A stretch of 64,000 nucleotides of DNA from Peromyscus leucopus (taxonomy: Eukaryota > Chordata > Mammalia > Rodentia > Cricetidae), in contig NC_051068.1 in NCBI RefSeq assembly GCF_004664715.2, forward strand, positions 129,600,716 through 129,664,715, written 5' to 3'. This document shows positions 46,670-57,960 of the stretch, in pieces. Under the pieces are notes generated by a model, which did no database searches, had not been told where the DNA came from, and worked only from the letters and a program-made list of their open reading frames with translations. Made by a program: the position numbers and the translations under genes. Numbering within the stretch: the stretch's first letter is position 1; the number at the start of each line of letters is the position of its first letter.

Positions 46670-47516
46670 GGGAGTAATACAAGAAGAGGGAAAGAGATCA
46701 CGAATCTCTATTAAATGTTTGAGGAAGCTTTCTTGTACCCATACCATAAAGATAAAAAAATTGCCAGTCACCTGTGGTTAGAGTGGCACTAGAATGTAAG
46801 TGTTATTAGGTCAGCTGTGGAGACTCTTAGCTTTGTGTTTAGGAGCCTACACGCCGTCCTAGATTGAGTATAGCACCTTAGGTGGAAAGAAAAAATAGCC
46901 ATGCTGGAAATTTAGGTGGCTGCTAGAGCTAACAAGTGCAGGATCAGTTTGGCAGTAATTGGATGAGCACAATTAGGAGGCTGTTTAAGTGGGTAGCACA
47001 GACCAGAGACAGAAGTGAGCTACAACAGTGGGAACTGAGAGTATGAAATGGTCTTTCCACACACATAGGACACAGCAGGCATGGTAACTGAGTGGACATG
47101 AAATGGAAATTGAGAATAAATCCTTTCATTGATTGTCTCTGTGGATCACAGTAATGTAAGCAGAAGTCTGGAGAACACATTTGGGTGGTGAAGTGTTTGG
47201 TTTTAAACGTATCATGTTTGAGGTGTCTGTGAATAGAGTTTCATGATCTCTTTCCCTTTTTTTGTGACTCTCAGTCCTTTTCAGTATTTTCCAGCACTCA
47301 GTTAAAGCATTTAGAAGTTCCCAGTGTGTCAGGTGGGATTTTATGAGGAGTCTCTAATGTAATATCACATAAATATCATTGTACTTTTTAATATGATAAA
47401 TGTAACAAGATGGCTTCAACATTGTGCTCATAACTCCAAATAGAAAAGTGAGCAAGACAGTCTCTGAATATTATATAATGTACCACATATAGAAAAATAA
47501 AAAATGAAAAGTAATG

Positions 47517-47562
47517 CCTAGTTAGCATGTACAAAGCCCCAGGCTGGATCTCCAGTGTCAAT
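47517..47562 (+). mobile_element. ID/B4-type SINE head fragment
   Basis: The words tagcatgtacaaagccccag and gctggatctccagtgtc resemble the 3' half of the ID-like head. Short and diverged. Confidence 0.4.
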
Positions 47563-47661
47563 GTCACTTCCCCATGGGAAAAGGTGATGTCAGTTCAAAA
47601 CCATTTACAAGGCAAAAGTTACCACAAAACAGGCAACTATACTATGCAATACTTACTTTTA

Positions 47662-47694
47662 CACTTGATCTTAGCCAAAAGGCCAAGAAGCGAT
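47662..47694 (-). pseudogene. U2 snRNA 5'-end retro-pseudogene
   Basis: On the minus strand, from 47694 downward, the sequence reads ATCGCTTCTTGGCCTTTTGG then CTAAGATCAAGTG. These are the first 33 nt of U2 snRNA, with one change from the TCTCGGCC I remember. It stops there: the branch-site-pairing region and all later stem-loops are missing. A 13-bp direct repeat, atacttactttta, flanks it at 47649-47661 and 47693-47705, sharing two bases with the U2 end. No poly(A) is present. This fits the known class of 3'-truncated, self-primed snRNA retro-pseudogenes. It is not a functional RNA gene. Confidence 0.88.
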
Positions 47695-47777
47695 ACTTAC
47701 TTTTATTTGTTTAGATGGAAGGAAAATTTCATAATACACACCATTTGAAATATCTTCTGTGTATGTGTGTAGTATAT

Positions 47778-47778
<1 letters not shown>

Positions 47779-47827
<49 letters not shown>
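47779..47827. repeat. (TG)n microsatellite
   Basis: About 23 TG dinucleotides, almost uninterrupted. Confidence 0.99.
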
Positions 47828-47921
47828 TGCAGGTATACTTGGAATGTTTTTTGGGGGAATTTTTAAACATAGCTTATTTCCATTATAACTCCTGGCCTCC
47901 TTGTACTCTTTAACCAACCAG

Positions 47922-48045
47922 CCTTCCTTCCTTCCTTCCTTCCTTCCTTCCTTCCTTCCTTCCTTCCTTCCTTCCTTCCTTCCTTCCTTCCTTCCCTCCT
48001 TCCTCTTACTATTTATTTATATATTTATTTATTTATTTATTTATG
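47922..48045. repeat. (CCTT)n followed by (ATTT)n
   Basis: About 19 ccttc-type units to 47999, then tattta repeats to 48045. The ATTT part is likely the tail of the antisense LINE-1 that follows. Confidence 0.97.
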
Positions 48046-48830
48046 TTATAACCTGACCAGTTTCCCCTCCTTCTTCTCCTCCCATTCTCTCCCTCATCTC
48101 CCCTTTACCCCCCCCCCCCCGTCCACTCCTCCACTGTTTTTGTTCAGGAAGGGGCAGGCCTCCAATAGGTATAAACAAAGCATGACATATCAAGTTGCAG
48201 TAAGACTAAGCACGTCTCCTTATATGAAAGCTGGGCAAGACAATCCAGCATGAGGAATAGGTTCCCAAGAGCCAGCTAAAACTCTAGGGACAGCCCCTGC
48301 TCCCATTGTTAGGAACCCCACAGGTAGACCAAGCTGTACAACTGTCACAGATATATGGAGGACCTAGGTTTGTCCCATGCAGGCTCCCTGATTGTTGGTT
48401 CCTATGAGCTAGATTGGTTATTTAGTTTCTGTGGGTTTTCTTATGATGTTCTTCACCCCTCTGGCTCCTACAATCCTTCCTTTCTTCAAGGGATTCCCCT
48501 AGCTTGGCCTAATGTTTGGCTGTGGGTCTCTGCATCTGATGGATCAGTTACTAATGAAGGCTCTCTGATGACAATTGTGATAATCACTAATCAGGCTAGG
48601 AGTCTTAGCTGGGGTCATTCTTGTAAATTTCTGGAAGTTTCCCTTGCATCAGGTTTCTACCTGTCCCTGAAATGCACCCCCGCCCAGTCATGTCTTTCAG
48701 TATTCTCCTTCTCCATCTACCCCCTAACACAATCAATCCCCCAAATTCTCATCTCCACCTGCTCCCAGTCCATATTGTAGATCTTTTCTATTTCCCCTTC
48801 CCAGGAGATCCATGTATTCCCCCTTGGGGA
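48046..48830 (-). mobile_element. LINE-1 3' UTR, antisense
   Basis: The T/A-rich tail at its left, the pyrimidine-rich block (ctccttcttctcctcccatt) and phrases such as ggaaggggcaggcctccaat, gttgcagtaagactaagcac and ctaatgtttggctgtgggtc match rodent LINE-1 3' UTR in reverse, as I remember it. The 141-residue plus-strand frame inside it is a chance reading of the UTR complement and not a gene. The right boundary is approximate. Confidence 0.8.
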
Positions 48831-49804
48831 TTTTTTTAAATGTACAGAGGACTCTGTTGAGATTATAGCATTCAGCAAGAGAGGAAAGAACCTGGGATCA
48901 GGAAATTGTATAACTCCTATGTCACCAGGGTCTATCTTGATGCCATTTTGATGACCAAGAGTGATGTGACAAGAAGTAAGATTAGGGTCTAAATGAATGG
49001 TCAAAAGCAGCTTTAGACTCAGTGAGTTCAGGTATTACTCAAGCTTTTGCTCAGATCGACGAGTCCTTGCAGGGATCCATCTAGAGATATCGATCTATGT
49101 TCTATCCCTGTGCTCCTGCTGTGCTGCGGTCTCTACCCACCCAGAAGGGTTATTTCAACTGCCAGCTGAAGTAAGTGCTGACTCTACTCTTTTTTCAGGC
49201 TCCTGTTCTTTCTTCACTTGACAGATTCCTGAAAGATGAATTAATCTCCTTTGAGTAACTGCCCAGGTCCTTGTCACAGCACATGGGGACAGCTTCCAGC
49301 TATAACGTTCTGAAGGGCTGTTTGTGTGATTGCCAGCTGTGGTCTGGGCATTGTCAGCTCACACCCTTGCAATCCAATGTGCACCCTGACATCTCTTACA
49401 TGCCACTTTGTATAAACATTTCCAGGATATGGAGGTAAAGCGAAGTAACAGATTCAGTCTTCTAAAGATGCCCATAGACTTCCTTCTTAGGAAAGTAAGG
49501 GAAATTCATAATTTTAGTGTACAAACACCACTGAAAATTATTATATGCTCTCAGTAAGGTTGCTTCTCAGGAACTTCAGTTTATATATGGTGGAATGCTG
49601 TCTTATCATCTTTAAAAATAAGGTAAGTTTTAATTTACTTGTACTGTCTATTAAACCTGCCCAAAGGCCAGATGTGGTATCAGCCTTATTACATTTCTTA
49701 GAATTATAATTTGAAAGTAAAATTTGAAATATAAATGCACATAAACATTTTGATAGTAATAACACATAGATTTATAGAGAATTTTCTATAAATCTATCAT
49801 TTTA

Positions 49805-49935
49805 TAAACATTTATTTTATTTTATTTGTGTATGCATGCCATGTCTGTGCGGTGCTCACAGAGGCCAGATGAGAGTCCCTTGGAGCTTCAGTTACAAGCA
49901 GTTGTGAGTCACCTGATGTGGGTTCTTGAAACTGA
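49805..49935 (-). mobile_element. B2/B3-type SINE fragment, minus strand
   Basis: Antisense words: gtgtatgcatgccatgtctg, tgctcacagaggccagatga, acaagcagttgtgagtcacc. It is cut off before the tRNA-derived head. Confidence 0.75.
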
Positions 49936-51393
49936 AATTAGGTTTTCAGGAAGAAATGTATATTTTCTTAAATGCCATCTTTTGTCTTTCCGTAAATATA
50001 TTCCTACAAAAATAAAAGTGGATATGAGGCCCCTCTCCATGGGTCTAAATCTGGTTGCTATTCTTTCTCTAGATCTGTAAGTCTTTCTTGGATTGTCTTC
50101 ATGAGAACCCCCCTGAGTGGCCAGTTAGCTTAGCGTGGAAGGTTGTTTAAGTGCCCAGTTGACACATGTATTGTCTCTTTCAAGCTAAATTTGGGATTTG
50201 GACCCTTTTTTATTAATATAATAGTCTTAGTTAGTCTTCCCATTCTCTAAGAATGCATGTGATCAAGCACTTACAGAGTACTGATTATTTGTGGGTACCT
50301 ATCTTATTTTGCCATTGACACTGTAAACCTAATGATGACTCTCAACCATTTAATCATGAATTCATTCAGAATTTGTTGAGAATGCATCCATCCTCATCCT
50401 AAGGATGGCCTTCAGGTTGAATGTAGCTTTACACACAAACATTTACTCAACCTTCCATAACTATTTATTTAAATATCTAAATCATTGTCTTAGATACAAG
50501 TTTTGTGAGGGAGGACTTGCTCTTTTCATGCCTGTCCCCTTGGCACCAATAATACTGAGTAGAGTAACCATTGCACTATTTGTACGTGACCATGGACATG
50601 TTTTTCACCTGAGAACTTAATGATGGTAGGGCTGTGCTTTGTATCCACAAATTACCTTATCACAATCCTTTGAGCTAGATCTTTGATTCTAATAAAACAG
50701 GAAGCTGAAGTCATTTGGAAGGAATGAGGTCCTACTGAGTGAGTTAGAACACCTGAGATGGTCTGAAGGCCCAGTTTCCTCCAGGAAACCCTCAGAGAAA
50801 ATATCAACATGAACATCAATATTAGCACCAGTGTCAACAAAATCACCAAGTGCATGAATTTGGCTCAAAATACAACAGATATGACTGATCCCTGATAGTT
50901 TTCCAGGCTCTGCTCAAGGCATTTGGAATGTGTCAGTAGCCAAAATAGTAATGCCTCTCTTGCCATCTGATAGAGTTTGTGATCTGGGTCAGGAGAAGAA
51001 AGGCAATAACCCTGGTGAATAAGTGAATTCTGTGCAGAGGTGAGTACCAAAAGGAGAGTGGAACCCAGGGAAGCAAATGGGAGGATTGTTTCAAGGAAGA
51101 AAACAGAGCTCATTGAGCAGATAATATTCTGAAAGTGAGGAATAAACCTAGCAGAAGATGAAGAATAGTTTAGAGAGTCAGAGTGTATATCTAAGTCCAG
51201 AGAGGAATAAGATTTGGGGAAGTCAGCCATACTGTGAGAAGAAAAGGAGAGGTTTGTTATCTTTCAGGTATGTCTTACAATTTAACTCTTAAATAGAACT
51301 TAAATAAAGAAAAAGTTATTACTCACTAAGAAAAAAAATTAGAAGACATTTTCAGTAAAATGATATGAAGGTGTTTGGAGATTCTTATCTTAC
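49936..51393. other. Intron flank without recognised elements
   Basis: Unique-looking sequence next to the QLFNC exon. The open frame at 50865-51230 (minus) has no recognisable motif and no splice context. Nothing else is supported. Confidence 0.5.
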
Positions 51394-51511
51394 CATTTTT
51401 ACTGATGTCGAGTTCTTTCAGATTAACTAGGCTAGCAATAGAGGTCGGCAGACTTGAGAGGTCATTATCAGGAATGCTTAGTTTCCGCAGAGCTTGACAG
51501 TTGAACAATTG
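51394..51511 (-). CDS. Lrrc7: Lrrc7 coding exon, first one in the window (LRR region)
   Basis: This 118-bp internal exon starts in phase 0 and ends after one base of a codon. It reads [39 protein letters not shown] and the first base of Gly. It holds one complete LRR of the LxxLxIxxNxLxxLP type and the start of the next ([10 protein letters not shown]). The acceptor is a pyrimidine-rich tract ending in ttctgttacag just above 51511; the donor is gtaagataag just below 51394. An apparent methionine start inside it (MFNC) is only an alternative reading of the TTG leucine codon, and the frame running past the donor is intron. From memory of human numbering it covers about residues 64-102. Two positions (SSLPTS) differ from the human SNLPTT I remember. 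The preceding exon, which should end in an ELPK-type sequence, was not found. Confidence 0.95.
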
Positions 51512-53986
51512 CTGTAACAGAAAAGAACAACTCGCTAGTTAGGCCACAGTTTTATTAGACTCACTCATACCTAAACTCAGTGGCAAATTTGAAGTAACCA
51601 TTTTTTTTTAATCAATGTGACAGTAAAAGAACAATTAATAAATTAATTAATAAAGCCTCACTTTCTTCCACACTCAAATTGGAATAGCTTCACAACCCGT
51701 TCAGCTGTTAGTGCCTCGATGTTTTCTCCCATACACAGATAAACAAAACAGAACAAAATGAAAACCAGGCAGACAAAAGCCTAGGAGTTACCCTCTGCAT
51801 TCTCACAGCTAATGGAATCACCTTAGCTCTCTTTATTTTGCTGTTGTATTAGATTTCAAAAAGTCGTATTTCCTGAATAAATACTTGTATGTTATCAAGA
51901 GCTCTAGCACATCAGAATACCTACACTCACAATCTTTTGTGTCCCCTTGCATTGCCTCATAAATCATTAGTAGATGAAACATAGGACGAAAATTCAATCA
52001 GGCTCATTTCACAGTTCTATGATTCCAAAGTACTAGGTGGGGGAGAACCAAGTGCTACAACTGGTTCTGGAACTTAGCATTGTTGAAACCACTGGTGGGT
52101 TGAAGTGTGTTTCAGAGGTTGTTTCTTGATCTACTTGACAAGTATAACAATGGGGTAAGACAGCCTGCATTTTCAGCAAGACATCAATTTGGGTGATTTC
52201 ATATAGGTGTTTCTAGTACTATACTGTGAAAAACAACTCTAATTTTTTAAACTCTGTTCAACTCATCTTGATTACTAAAGACATGAACAGTTGGAAGAGA
52301 ATTTTTTATTCATTTCTAGACGAATTATCTTAATGAGATCCTTTCTGACATTTCTAATTCTGCTTTGCTGAACTTCCACAGATGAAGTCTGGTAATCATG
52401 ACTACGCAGTTGGCCAACAGTATATTTAACTACCATTTCTTCCTACACATATTTCCTTATTTATAGGAAAAAACAATGCAGCATACGGCTGTTATTTCTT
52501 AACCCATTAGCTTTTTAAAAAGGAGATCATATGACTTCTTACATAAGAGGAAATATGAAGTCTCCTACTTTGGGTTAGTCATCTTGGGTTCTTTATAAAG
52601 ATTATTTGCTACTCGACATGACGTCAGAATTACTTTTTTCAGCATTCTATATAGAAATGGACTTCCTCTTTTTATAAAACTTTGAAAGAGACATTTAATG
52701 GATTCTTTGAAAGACATTCTACCTAACCAAATAGGAAACACATGGTTAAAGTCCCAGAAGTTACTATCAACTCCCTTCCAGTGTGTGCTATCTAGTAAGA
52801 CAGTGATGTACTTTATGAACATGCAATGTAGTTAGTTACAGCTTCACAGTCAATTATCTCATCATTGATTTGGGTAAGACTTACTAACCACTCTTTCTGC
52901 TGATCACTACAACCATTTTATGAATGTTAAAACTAAAGATTTTTAAAATACAGTCTTTTAAGTCTTATTATAACAACTAACTTCTCAAGTGCACTCAAGA
53001 TTTAGCAGAAATACTAGTATTCTTCAGTTCTGAATGAAGTAACATACAAATTTTTAAAAACGGAAACTCCTTTACACACTCTACCAGGGAGAATCCAAGC
53101 AGGATCAGGCACTGACCCCAGATCAGTGTCTGGTCAATCCTGACTGCTTATTGCAGTGTTATCACTGAACTCAGCAGTTCTCTTGCCTCTAGAGAAGGGA
53201 TGCTAAACCATACAATTTGAGACTTGAGAGAGTGAGATGTTATATCAATTCTAAGCCTCACAGTTTTCTTCTACTAATGTTTTTGTTATTTGGAATATAC
53301 TATACAATCAAGGGTAAATTATTTTTGAGGGCTATCCTTTTTCCAGATATTCCTACATTAATGATTTATCTCATAATATGGGTCTTTGATTTGATGAAGG
53401 AAGATCTTGTAAAGCTATATTATCCAGAAAAGTTGGGTGACTGTTAGCAATTAAAAGTACATTAATGTACAGTATGATGGTCTGTTTGATACTTTTCTAA
53501 ACAAAACAGTCTCTTTGGAGGCAGAGTCCTGCTCAGCTTTCCTGCATATCACATATTTCTCCTTCTCATTTACCACAGGACACTTTTCTGTCCACAGTTT
53601 GTGCTGAGCAATAGTTTTGAGAGTGCTGATAATTAAAGGAAAATGAGAAGAGTGCCGAACTCCTGCTGAGACAGGCTGTTTTGGACAGGAAGCTTTAGAG
53701 ATGTAAACAGTGTCAGTGGAGCCTGCATCAAGTTTCTCTTCTGAGTGAATTCTTTGAGTCATGCCCTCTACAAAGCTAAGAGCCCACGCACAGCTTTCTC
53801 AAGATTCAAATTTGAGTGAAAATAATGTTCAGTCATTATATATATATACACACACATAAACAAACTGTATTCTTCAATATAGGGGAAATAAACATAATTA
53901 ATAGCTACTTAGAGTCAAATTGTTAACTATATGGGTATCCTGATTTTCATTTGCTAATATCTCACATTTTTAAAACAATAGAAATG

Positions 53987-54077
53987 GGGTTGGGGATTTA
54001 GCTCGGTGGTAGAGCACTTGCTTAGCAAGCGCAAGGCCCTGGGTTTGGTCCTCAGCTCTGAAACAAAAAAAAGAGAG
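53987..54077 (+). mobile_element. ID SINE (tRNA-Ala/BC1-derived), plus strand
   Basis: ggggttggggatttagctcg, gtggtagagcacttgcttag and caaggccctgggtttggtcc form a near-intact ID body with A and B box words. An A/G-rich tail follows. The 7-bp duplication agaaatg lies at 53980-53986 and 54078-54084. Confidence 0.95.
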
Positions 54078-54399
54078 AGAAATGTTTTGAATCGCATTTG
54101 TGCTAGAGTGCCATTTCTCTTTAGCTAGGGAAACAATTTAACTCTGACGAAATTCTTGGGGTCTCTGCAAACTCCATAGCCAGCTGAATAACAATCTGCA
54201 TGAGGCAAGAAGGAAGTCTAGTTCAACATAACTTAGTAGCAGTGTTGGTTCAAACATAGAGGGTCTGACCCTGAGCTGTTTATTTTATTTTAGGCATATT
54301 TAAGCACAGCACAATTTTGGAAAGAAGTTTTCTGATGATAGCTAACTCAATCCCATGTGTACAACAAAGCTTAAGACATATTTATATTGAAACGCTTTA

Positions 54400-54700
54400 T
54401 AAAGTTCATATGACATCTTCCATAAAGATGGGGTTCAATTGACTAAGAAACAATGCTCAATATAAAGGTCTAGGGAAAATGACTGGGATAAACATAAATG
54501 TCTGAGGGAGTCAGGTGTGGGCTGGCTTTATAGATAACACAGAGGTCACTTAGGCTATTGTAAAGTACATGTGACATCTCCTATAAGGTTGGATTCTATT
54601 GACTGACCAACAGTGCTAAAGGTAAAAGTCTAGGATAAATATAATAGCCTGGTGAAGTCAGGTGTGGCCTGGTCTTACAGATAACACAGGTCACCATTAC
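54400..54700. repeat. Imperfect direct tandem duplication, about 150 bp per unit
   Basis: The first unit has ataaagttcatatgacatct, gtctagggaaaatgac and agtcaggtgtgggctggc. The second, from about 54562, has gtaaagtacatgtgacatct, gtctaggataaatat and agtcaggtgtggcctgg. Both end in agataacaca. The sequence may belong to an old LTR, but I cannot place it. Confidence 0.75.
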
Positions 54701-55281
54701 CAGGCTATTAACTACATCCATTCCCAGACTTCTGGGTGAAAAATAGGTCATTCATCTCTTCCCTTAAAGAGATAATATGTTTAATGTTTCTGGCTTCCCC
54801 AGTGCTTATCTGTGAGCATAAGACCCTCTTGCTCTCTAAATTCTATAAGGTATCATTTCATTCATTAATTTCTAGAGAATTGCTTACTTGTGTCTGTTAC
54901 AAACTAGACCTATGTGGCAACGAATACACGGGACATTACCTGAGATACTAGGAGTCATCCCCTGGGAACTAGACTTTGTGTTTGAATACTTAGACACACA
55001 TGTAAATGCCCTGTGTAAATCTGTACTGGGGTATCAGAAATGTACACACAGGATCTGGGCACTTGATGGATTGGGACAGAACATCAGCAACGGGAGAAAA
55101 CCTCTCTAAAAAAAGTTATGAAAAGGAAGAATCTTGAAGGAATCTGATGGGAGTGTCCATGCTATGCTTCTCTCAGTTGCCATTTCAAACTAGTTTTAGA
55201 CATTCACTTGATAGTATGAGGGGATCTGGATCTTAGAGAAAGTTCCCTGATTCTGTTTGTATTAAAGGTGTGGGTACTGGA

Positions 55282-55794
55282 TGTAGAATGAATCTTAAAA
55301 GGTCTTATTAATAAAATCAAACCTGGGGCCAGTTATTAGGATGAATGCTGGAAGATCAGAGAAGCAGAACAAGCCACAGCCACCTCACCTTGCCAATTCC
55401 TCAGCTGGTCCTGTTTCCTCAGACTGGAAGCCTTCCAGTCCTCATTCAGAATGAATCTCAGCTGAACTGTGCTGCTCAAAGCCTAAAAGCTTAACTAGCC
55501 AAATGATTCTAGTTTCTGGTCTTCACGCCTTATATATCTTTCTGCTTTCTTTAATCCCTGGGATTAAAGGTTCACTTTCTGGGATTAAAGGCGTGTGTCA
55601 CCATGCCTGGCTGTTTCCAATGTGGCCTGGAAATCACAGAGATCCAGATGGATTTCTGCCTCTGGAATGCTAGGATTAAAGGCGTGTGCTATCACTGCCT
55701 ATCCTCTATGTTTAATATTGTGGCTGTTCTCTTCTCTGACCGCAGATAAGTTTATTAGCATGCACAATATTTTGGGGAACACAATACCACCGCA
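55282..55794 (-). mobile_element. mys-like solo LTR with perfect 6-bp target duplication
   Basis: On the minus strand it starts TGCGGTGGTATTGTGTTC, carries GCTAATAAACTTATC, two B1-derived blocks (aggcgtgtgctatcactgcc and ttaaaggcgtgtgtcaccat on the plus strand) and a TATA-like gatatataaggcg. It ends ...AAGATTCATTCTACA. The duplication actgga lies at 55276-55281 and 55795-55800. At 513 bp it is the most complete copy of this LTR family in the window. Confidence 0.88.
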
Positions 55795-56338
55795 ACTGGA
55801 TATATGCTGAATGTCAGTATTGCCCTCAAGAGCCAAGCTGAAGAAAACATAAATTGTCTCTGAACCCAAGAAATAGGCAGGACTTGTATCAGGCAACAAA
55901 GTTTCAATATTCATGGGTAATTGCAAAGTGCTGAATATACAGTGAAATAAGCTGTTAGAGTTGCTACATCAAAACAAAAATCCTGCAAAGTAAATGTGTT
56001 TAATATGTCTGGATAACTAAGGCAGGATCTGAAAGCATAATGATGAATCGAGATTATCAAAGAGAAGTGAGTGAAGGAGAAGATTAAAAAAGATTAAAGT
56101 CAGATGGAGGAAGTAATGGCAGATCTGATAATAAGGAACAATTAGATAAACATGGCAAGAAAGACACCAGATAATCAAGAAGACTCCCAAATGACACAGA
56201 AGAGAGAACAAGAAGGTTTTGTTGGAGCACTAGAAAAGTGAGTGCAGAGAAAGACGACGAGGCTGATAAAGGGTGTCAGAAAGGCAATCTTCACTCATCT
56301 ACAGGAGGCACAAACTCAACAAATTCCGAACAAGAAAA

Positions 56339-56346
56339 GGGAGAGG

Positions 56347-56411
<65 letters not shown>
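56339..56411. repeat. (GA)n microsatellite
   Basis: About 30 GA units. It makes three overlapping Arg/Glu-rich frames that are artefacts of the repeat. Confidence 0.99.
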
Positions 56412-56412
<1 letters not shown>

Positions 56413-56526
56413 ACAGATTTATTTGAATTTTCAGAGCACAAGGACCAGAGCATCTCTAAGTTGCCAGGAGGAAAGATTTCCTTTGAAAGTTGTGCAGAGG
56501 CTGGAGGACTAGCACAAGGATAGCTC

Positions 56527-56870
56527 TGTGTTGTGTAAAAACTTTCTGTACACTGTGAAGATATGTCATTCTGATTGGTTCAATAAAAAGCTAAATGACC
56601 GATAGCTAGGCAGGATTTTCAGGCACACAGGATGCTGGGAAGAAGAAGAAAGGAGTCATCAGGGAACACAGAGCAAGCAGGATAGGCATTACACAAGTGA
56701 AGTAATAAAGCCACAAGGCAGAAAGTAAATTAATAAAAATGGGTTGATTTAAGTTATAAGAGCTAGTTAGAAACAAGCCTAAGCTATCAGCTGAGGTTTC
56801 ATAATTAATAAGAAGTCTCTGTGTCATTTAGTTGGGAGCTGACTGGCAGGACAGAGAAAGACTAGCCATA
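56527..56870 (+). mobile_element. Solo LTR related to the nested insert at 46160
   Basis: Begins TGTGTTGTGTAAAAAC, contains cattctgattggttcaataa, aaatgggttgatttaagtta and aagtctctgtgtcatttag, and ends near gactagccata. The flanks tagctc (56521-56526) and tagcta (56871-56876) are a near-perfect 6-bp duplication. No internal retroviral region adjoins it. Confidence 0.75.
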
Positions 56871-57589
56871 TAGCTATGGTTGACAACAATTTTATATTAT
56901 ATTTTAAAACTATAAAAGAAGACTTGGTAGTTCTCAGCACATAAAAACAATAAATGTTTTTATTTATGGAGGAGATGAGACTGCTAATTATCTTGATTGG
57001 ACTGTCACATACTATGGATATGTATTGAATTTTCTCATAGAAACCCATGAACATGAATAAACATTGTGTCAATTAAAAGCAAAAAAGTAAAATGTAATTA
57101 AAAAAACAAAGGTGAATTCCCAAGAATTAGAGTGGGGATTCACTAGATATTAATCTTCAAAGAACCAAGAATAATTTTATATTGACAGTTTTTTTTTTTT
57201 TTAAAACACAAAGTACAAAACAACAGCATTTTAGATAAGGACCAACTGAGTTCTTTACCAAGAGTCTCAGACTAAAGCAACTGTCAGAAGATATCATTAA
57301 ATACAAGAGAAAATGATTCTAGAAGAGATGTCAGAGTGGAAAGAAAGATTAAATAAATTTAATAATATATAAAAAGCAAAGTATGGGTAAATCTAAATAG
57401 TCATTGACTCTATAAAGCAGCAATAAAGTGCTAATTATTGGCTTAATAAACAGGGCAGAGCTGAAATTCTGAAGAATGGAAGTGTTTCTGTCAAGAGAGA
57501 GATGATTAGATTAAAAAGTCTCTGGTAATTAACCTTACAGATCTTCTATAGAGAAAGGTCTGAGAGTTACTGCATGTTACTTTTAAAAA

Positions 57590-57960
57590 TCTTGCATGGT
57601 CTCTCACTCATAAGCTTTCAGGGCTTCTCTGTTCTTCAGGAAAAAGTACAGACTCTTCCTTGTGGCTTTTAAGGCACTCATCTCTGCATTTCCTCATCCT
57701 ACCACATCCTCCATCTGCTGTGCCTCCTCCATCATCTTGCATAGCCCACTCTGCCTGCCACTCCTGTTCCAGTCTCCAGCTGATGCTGCTTCCTCTCCTG
57801 CCCTACCCCATGTCCTGCCTTCTCCTTTACACTCAGACTGTCTTAGCTGTTTGCATGCTCTGCCTTTGTTCTTGTATAAACCTTTATTGCTTTTGCTGAG
57901 CTGGTAGCACGGATGCTCATGTGTGTGAGGGCTGCACTGAAGGTTTTTCCTGTTCCTGTA
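57590..57960 (+). mobile_element. LINE-2-like ancient fragment
   Basis: The series ctttcagggcttctctgttc, aggaaaaagtacagactctt and ggcttttaaggcactcatct, followed by cytosine-rich sequence, parallels the LINE-2 3' part. The Cys/Ser/Pro-rich frames here are not genes. Confidence 0.45.

Larger units (their letters stand above)
36333..51393 (-). other. Lrrc7: Lrrc7 intron between the QLFNC and VQEF exons
   Basis: A complete 15061-bp intron with donor gtaaga at 51393 and acceptor ending ttttag at 36333. It carries B4, B3, B1 and B2 SINEs, old and young LINE-1 pieces, the nested LTRs, the U2 fragment and several microsatellites. 38811-41994, 42962-43924 and 49936-51393 look unique: AT-rich, with no gene signal I can support. 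Confidence 0.9.

Noticed and set aside
47662..47694. Functional U2 snRNA gene
   Set aside because: Only the first 33 nt of U2 are present, with a base change, and snRNA promoter elements were not seen.
48355..48780. 141-residue plus-strand open frame
   Set aside because: It lies wholly in antisense LINE-1 3' UTR; the sequence matches the UTR pattern and has no domain.
56238..56523. Arg/Glu-rich open frames in three phases
   Set aside because: All are produced by the (GA)n microsatellite.
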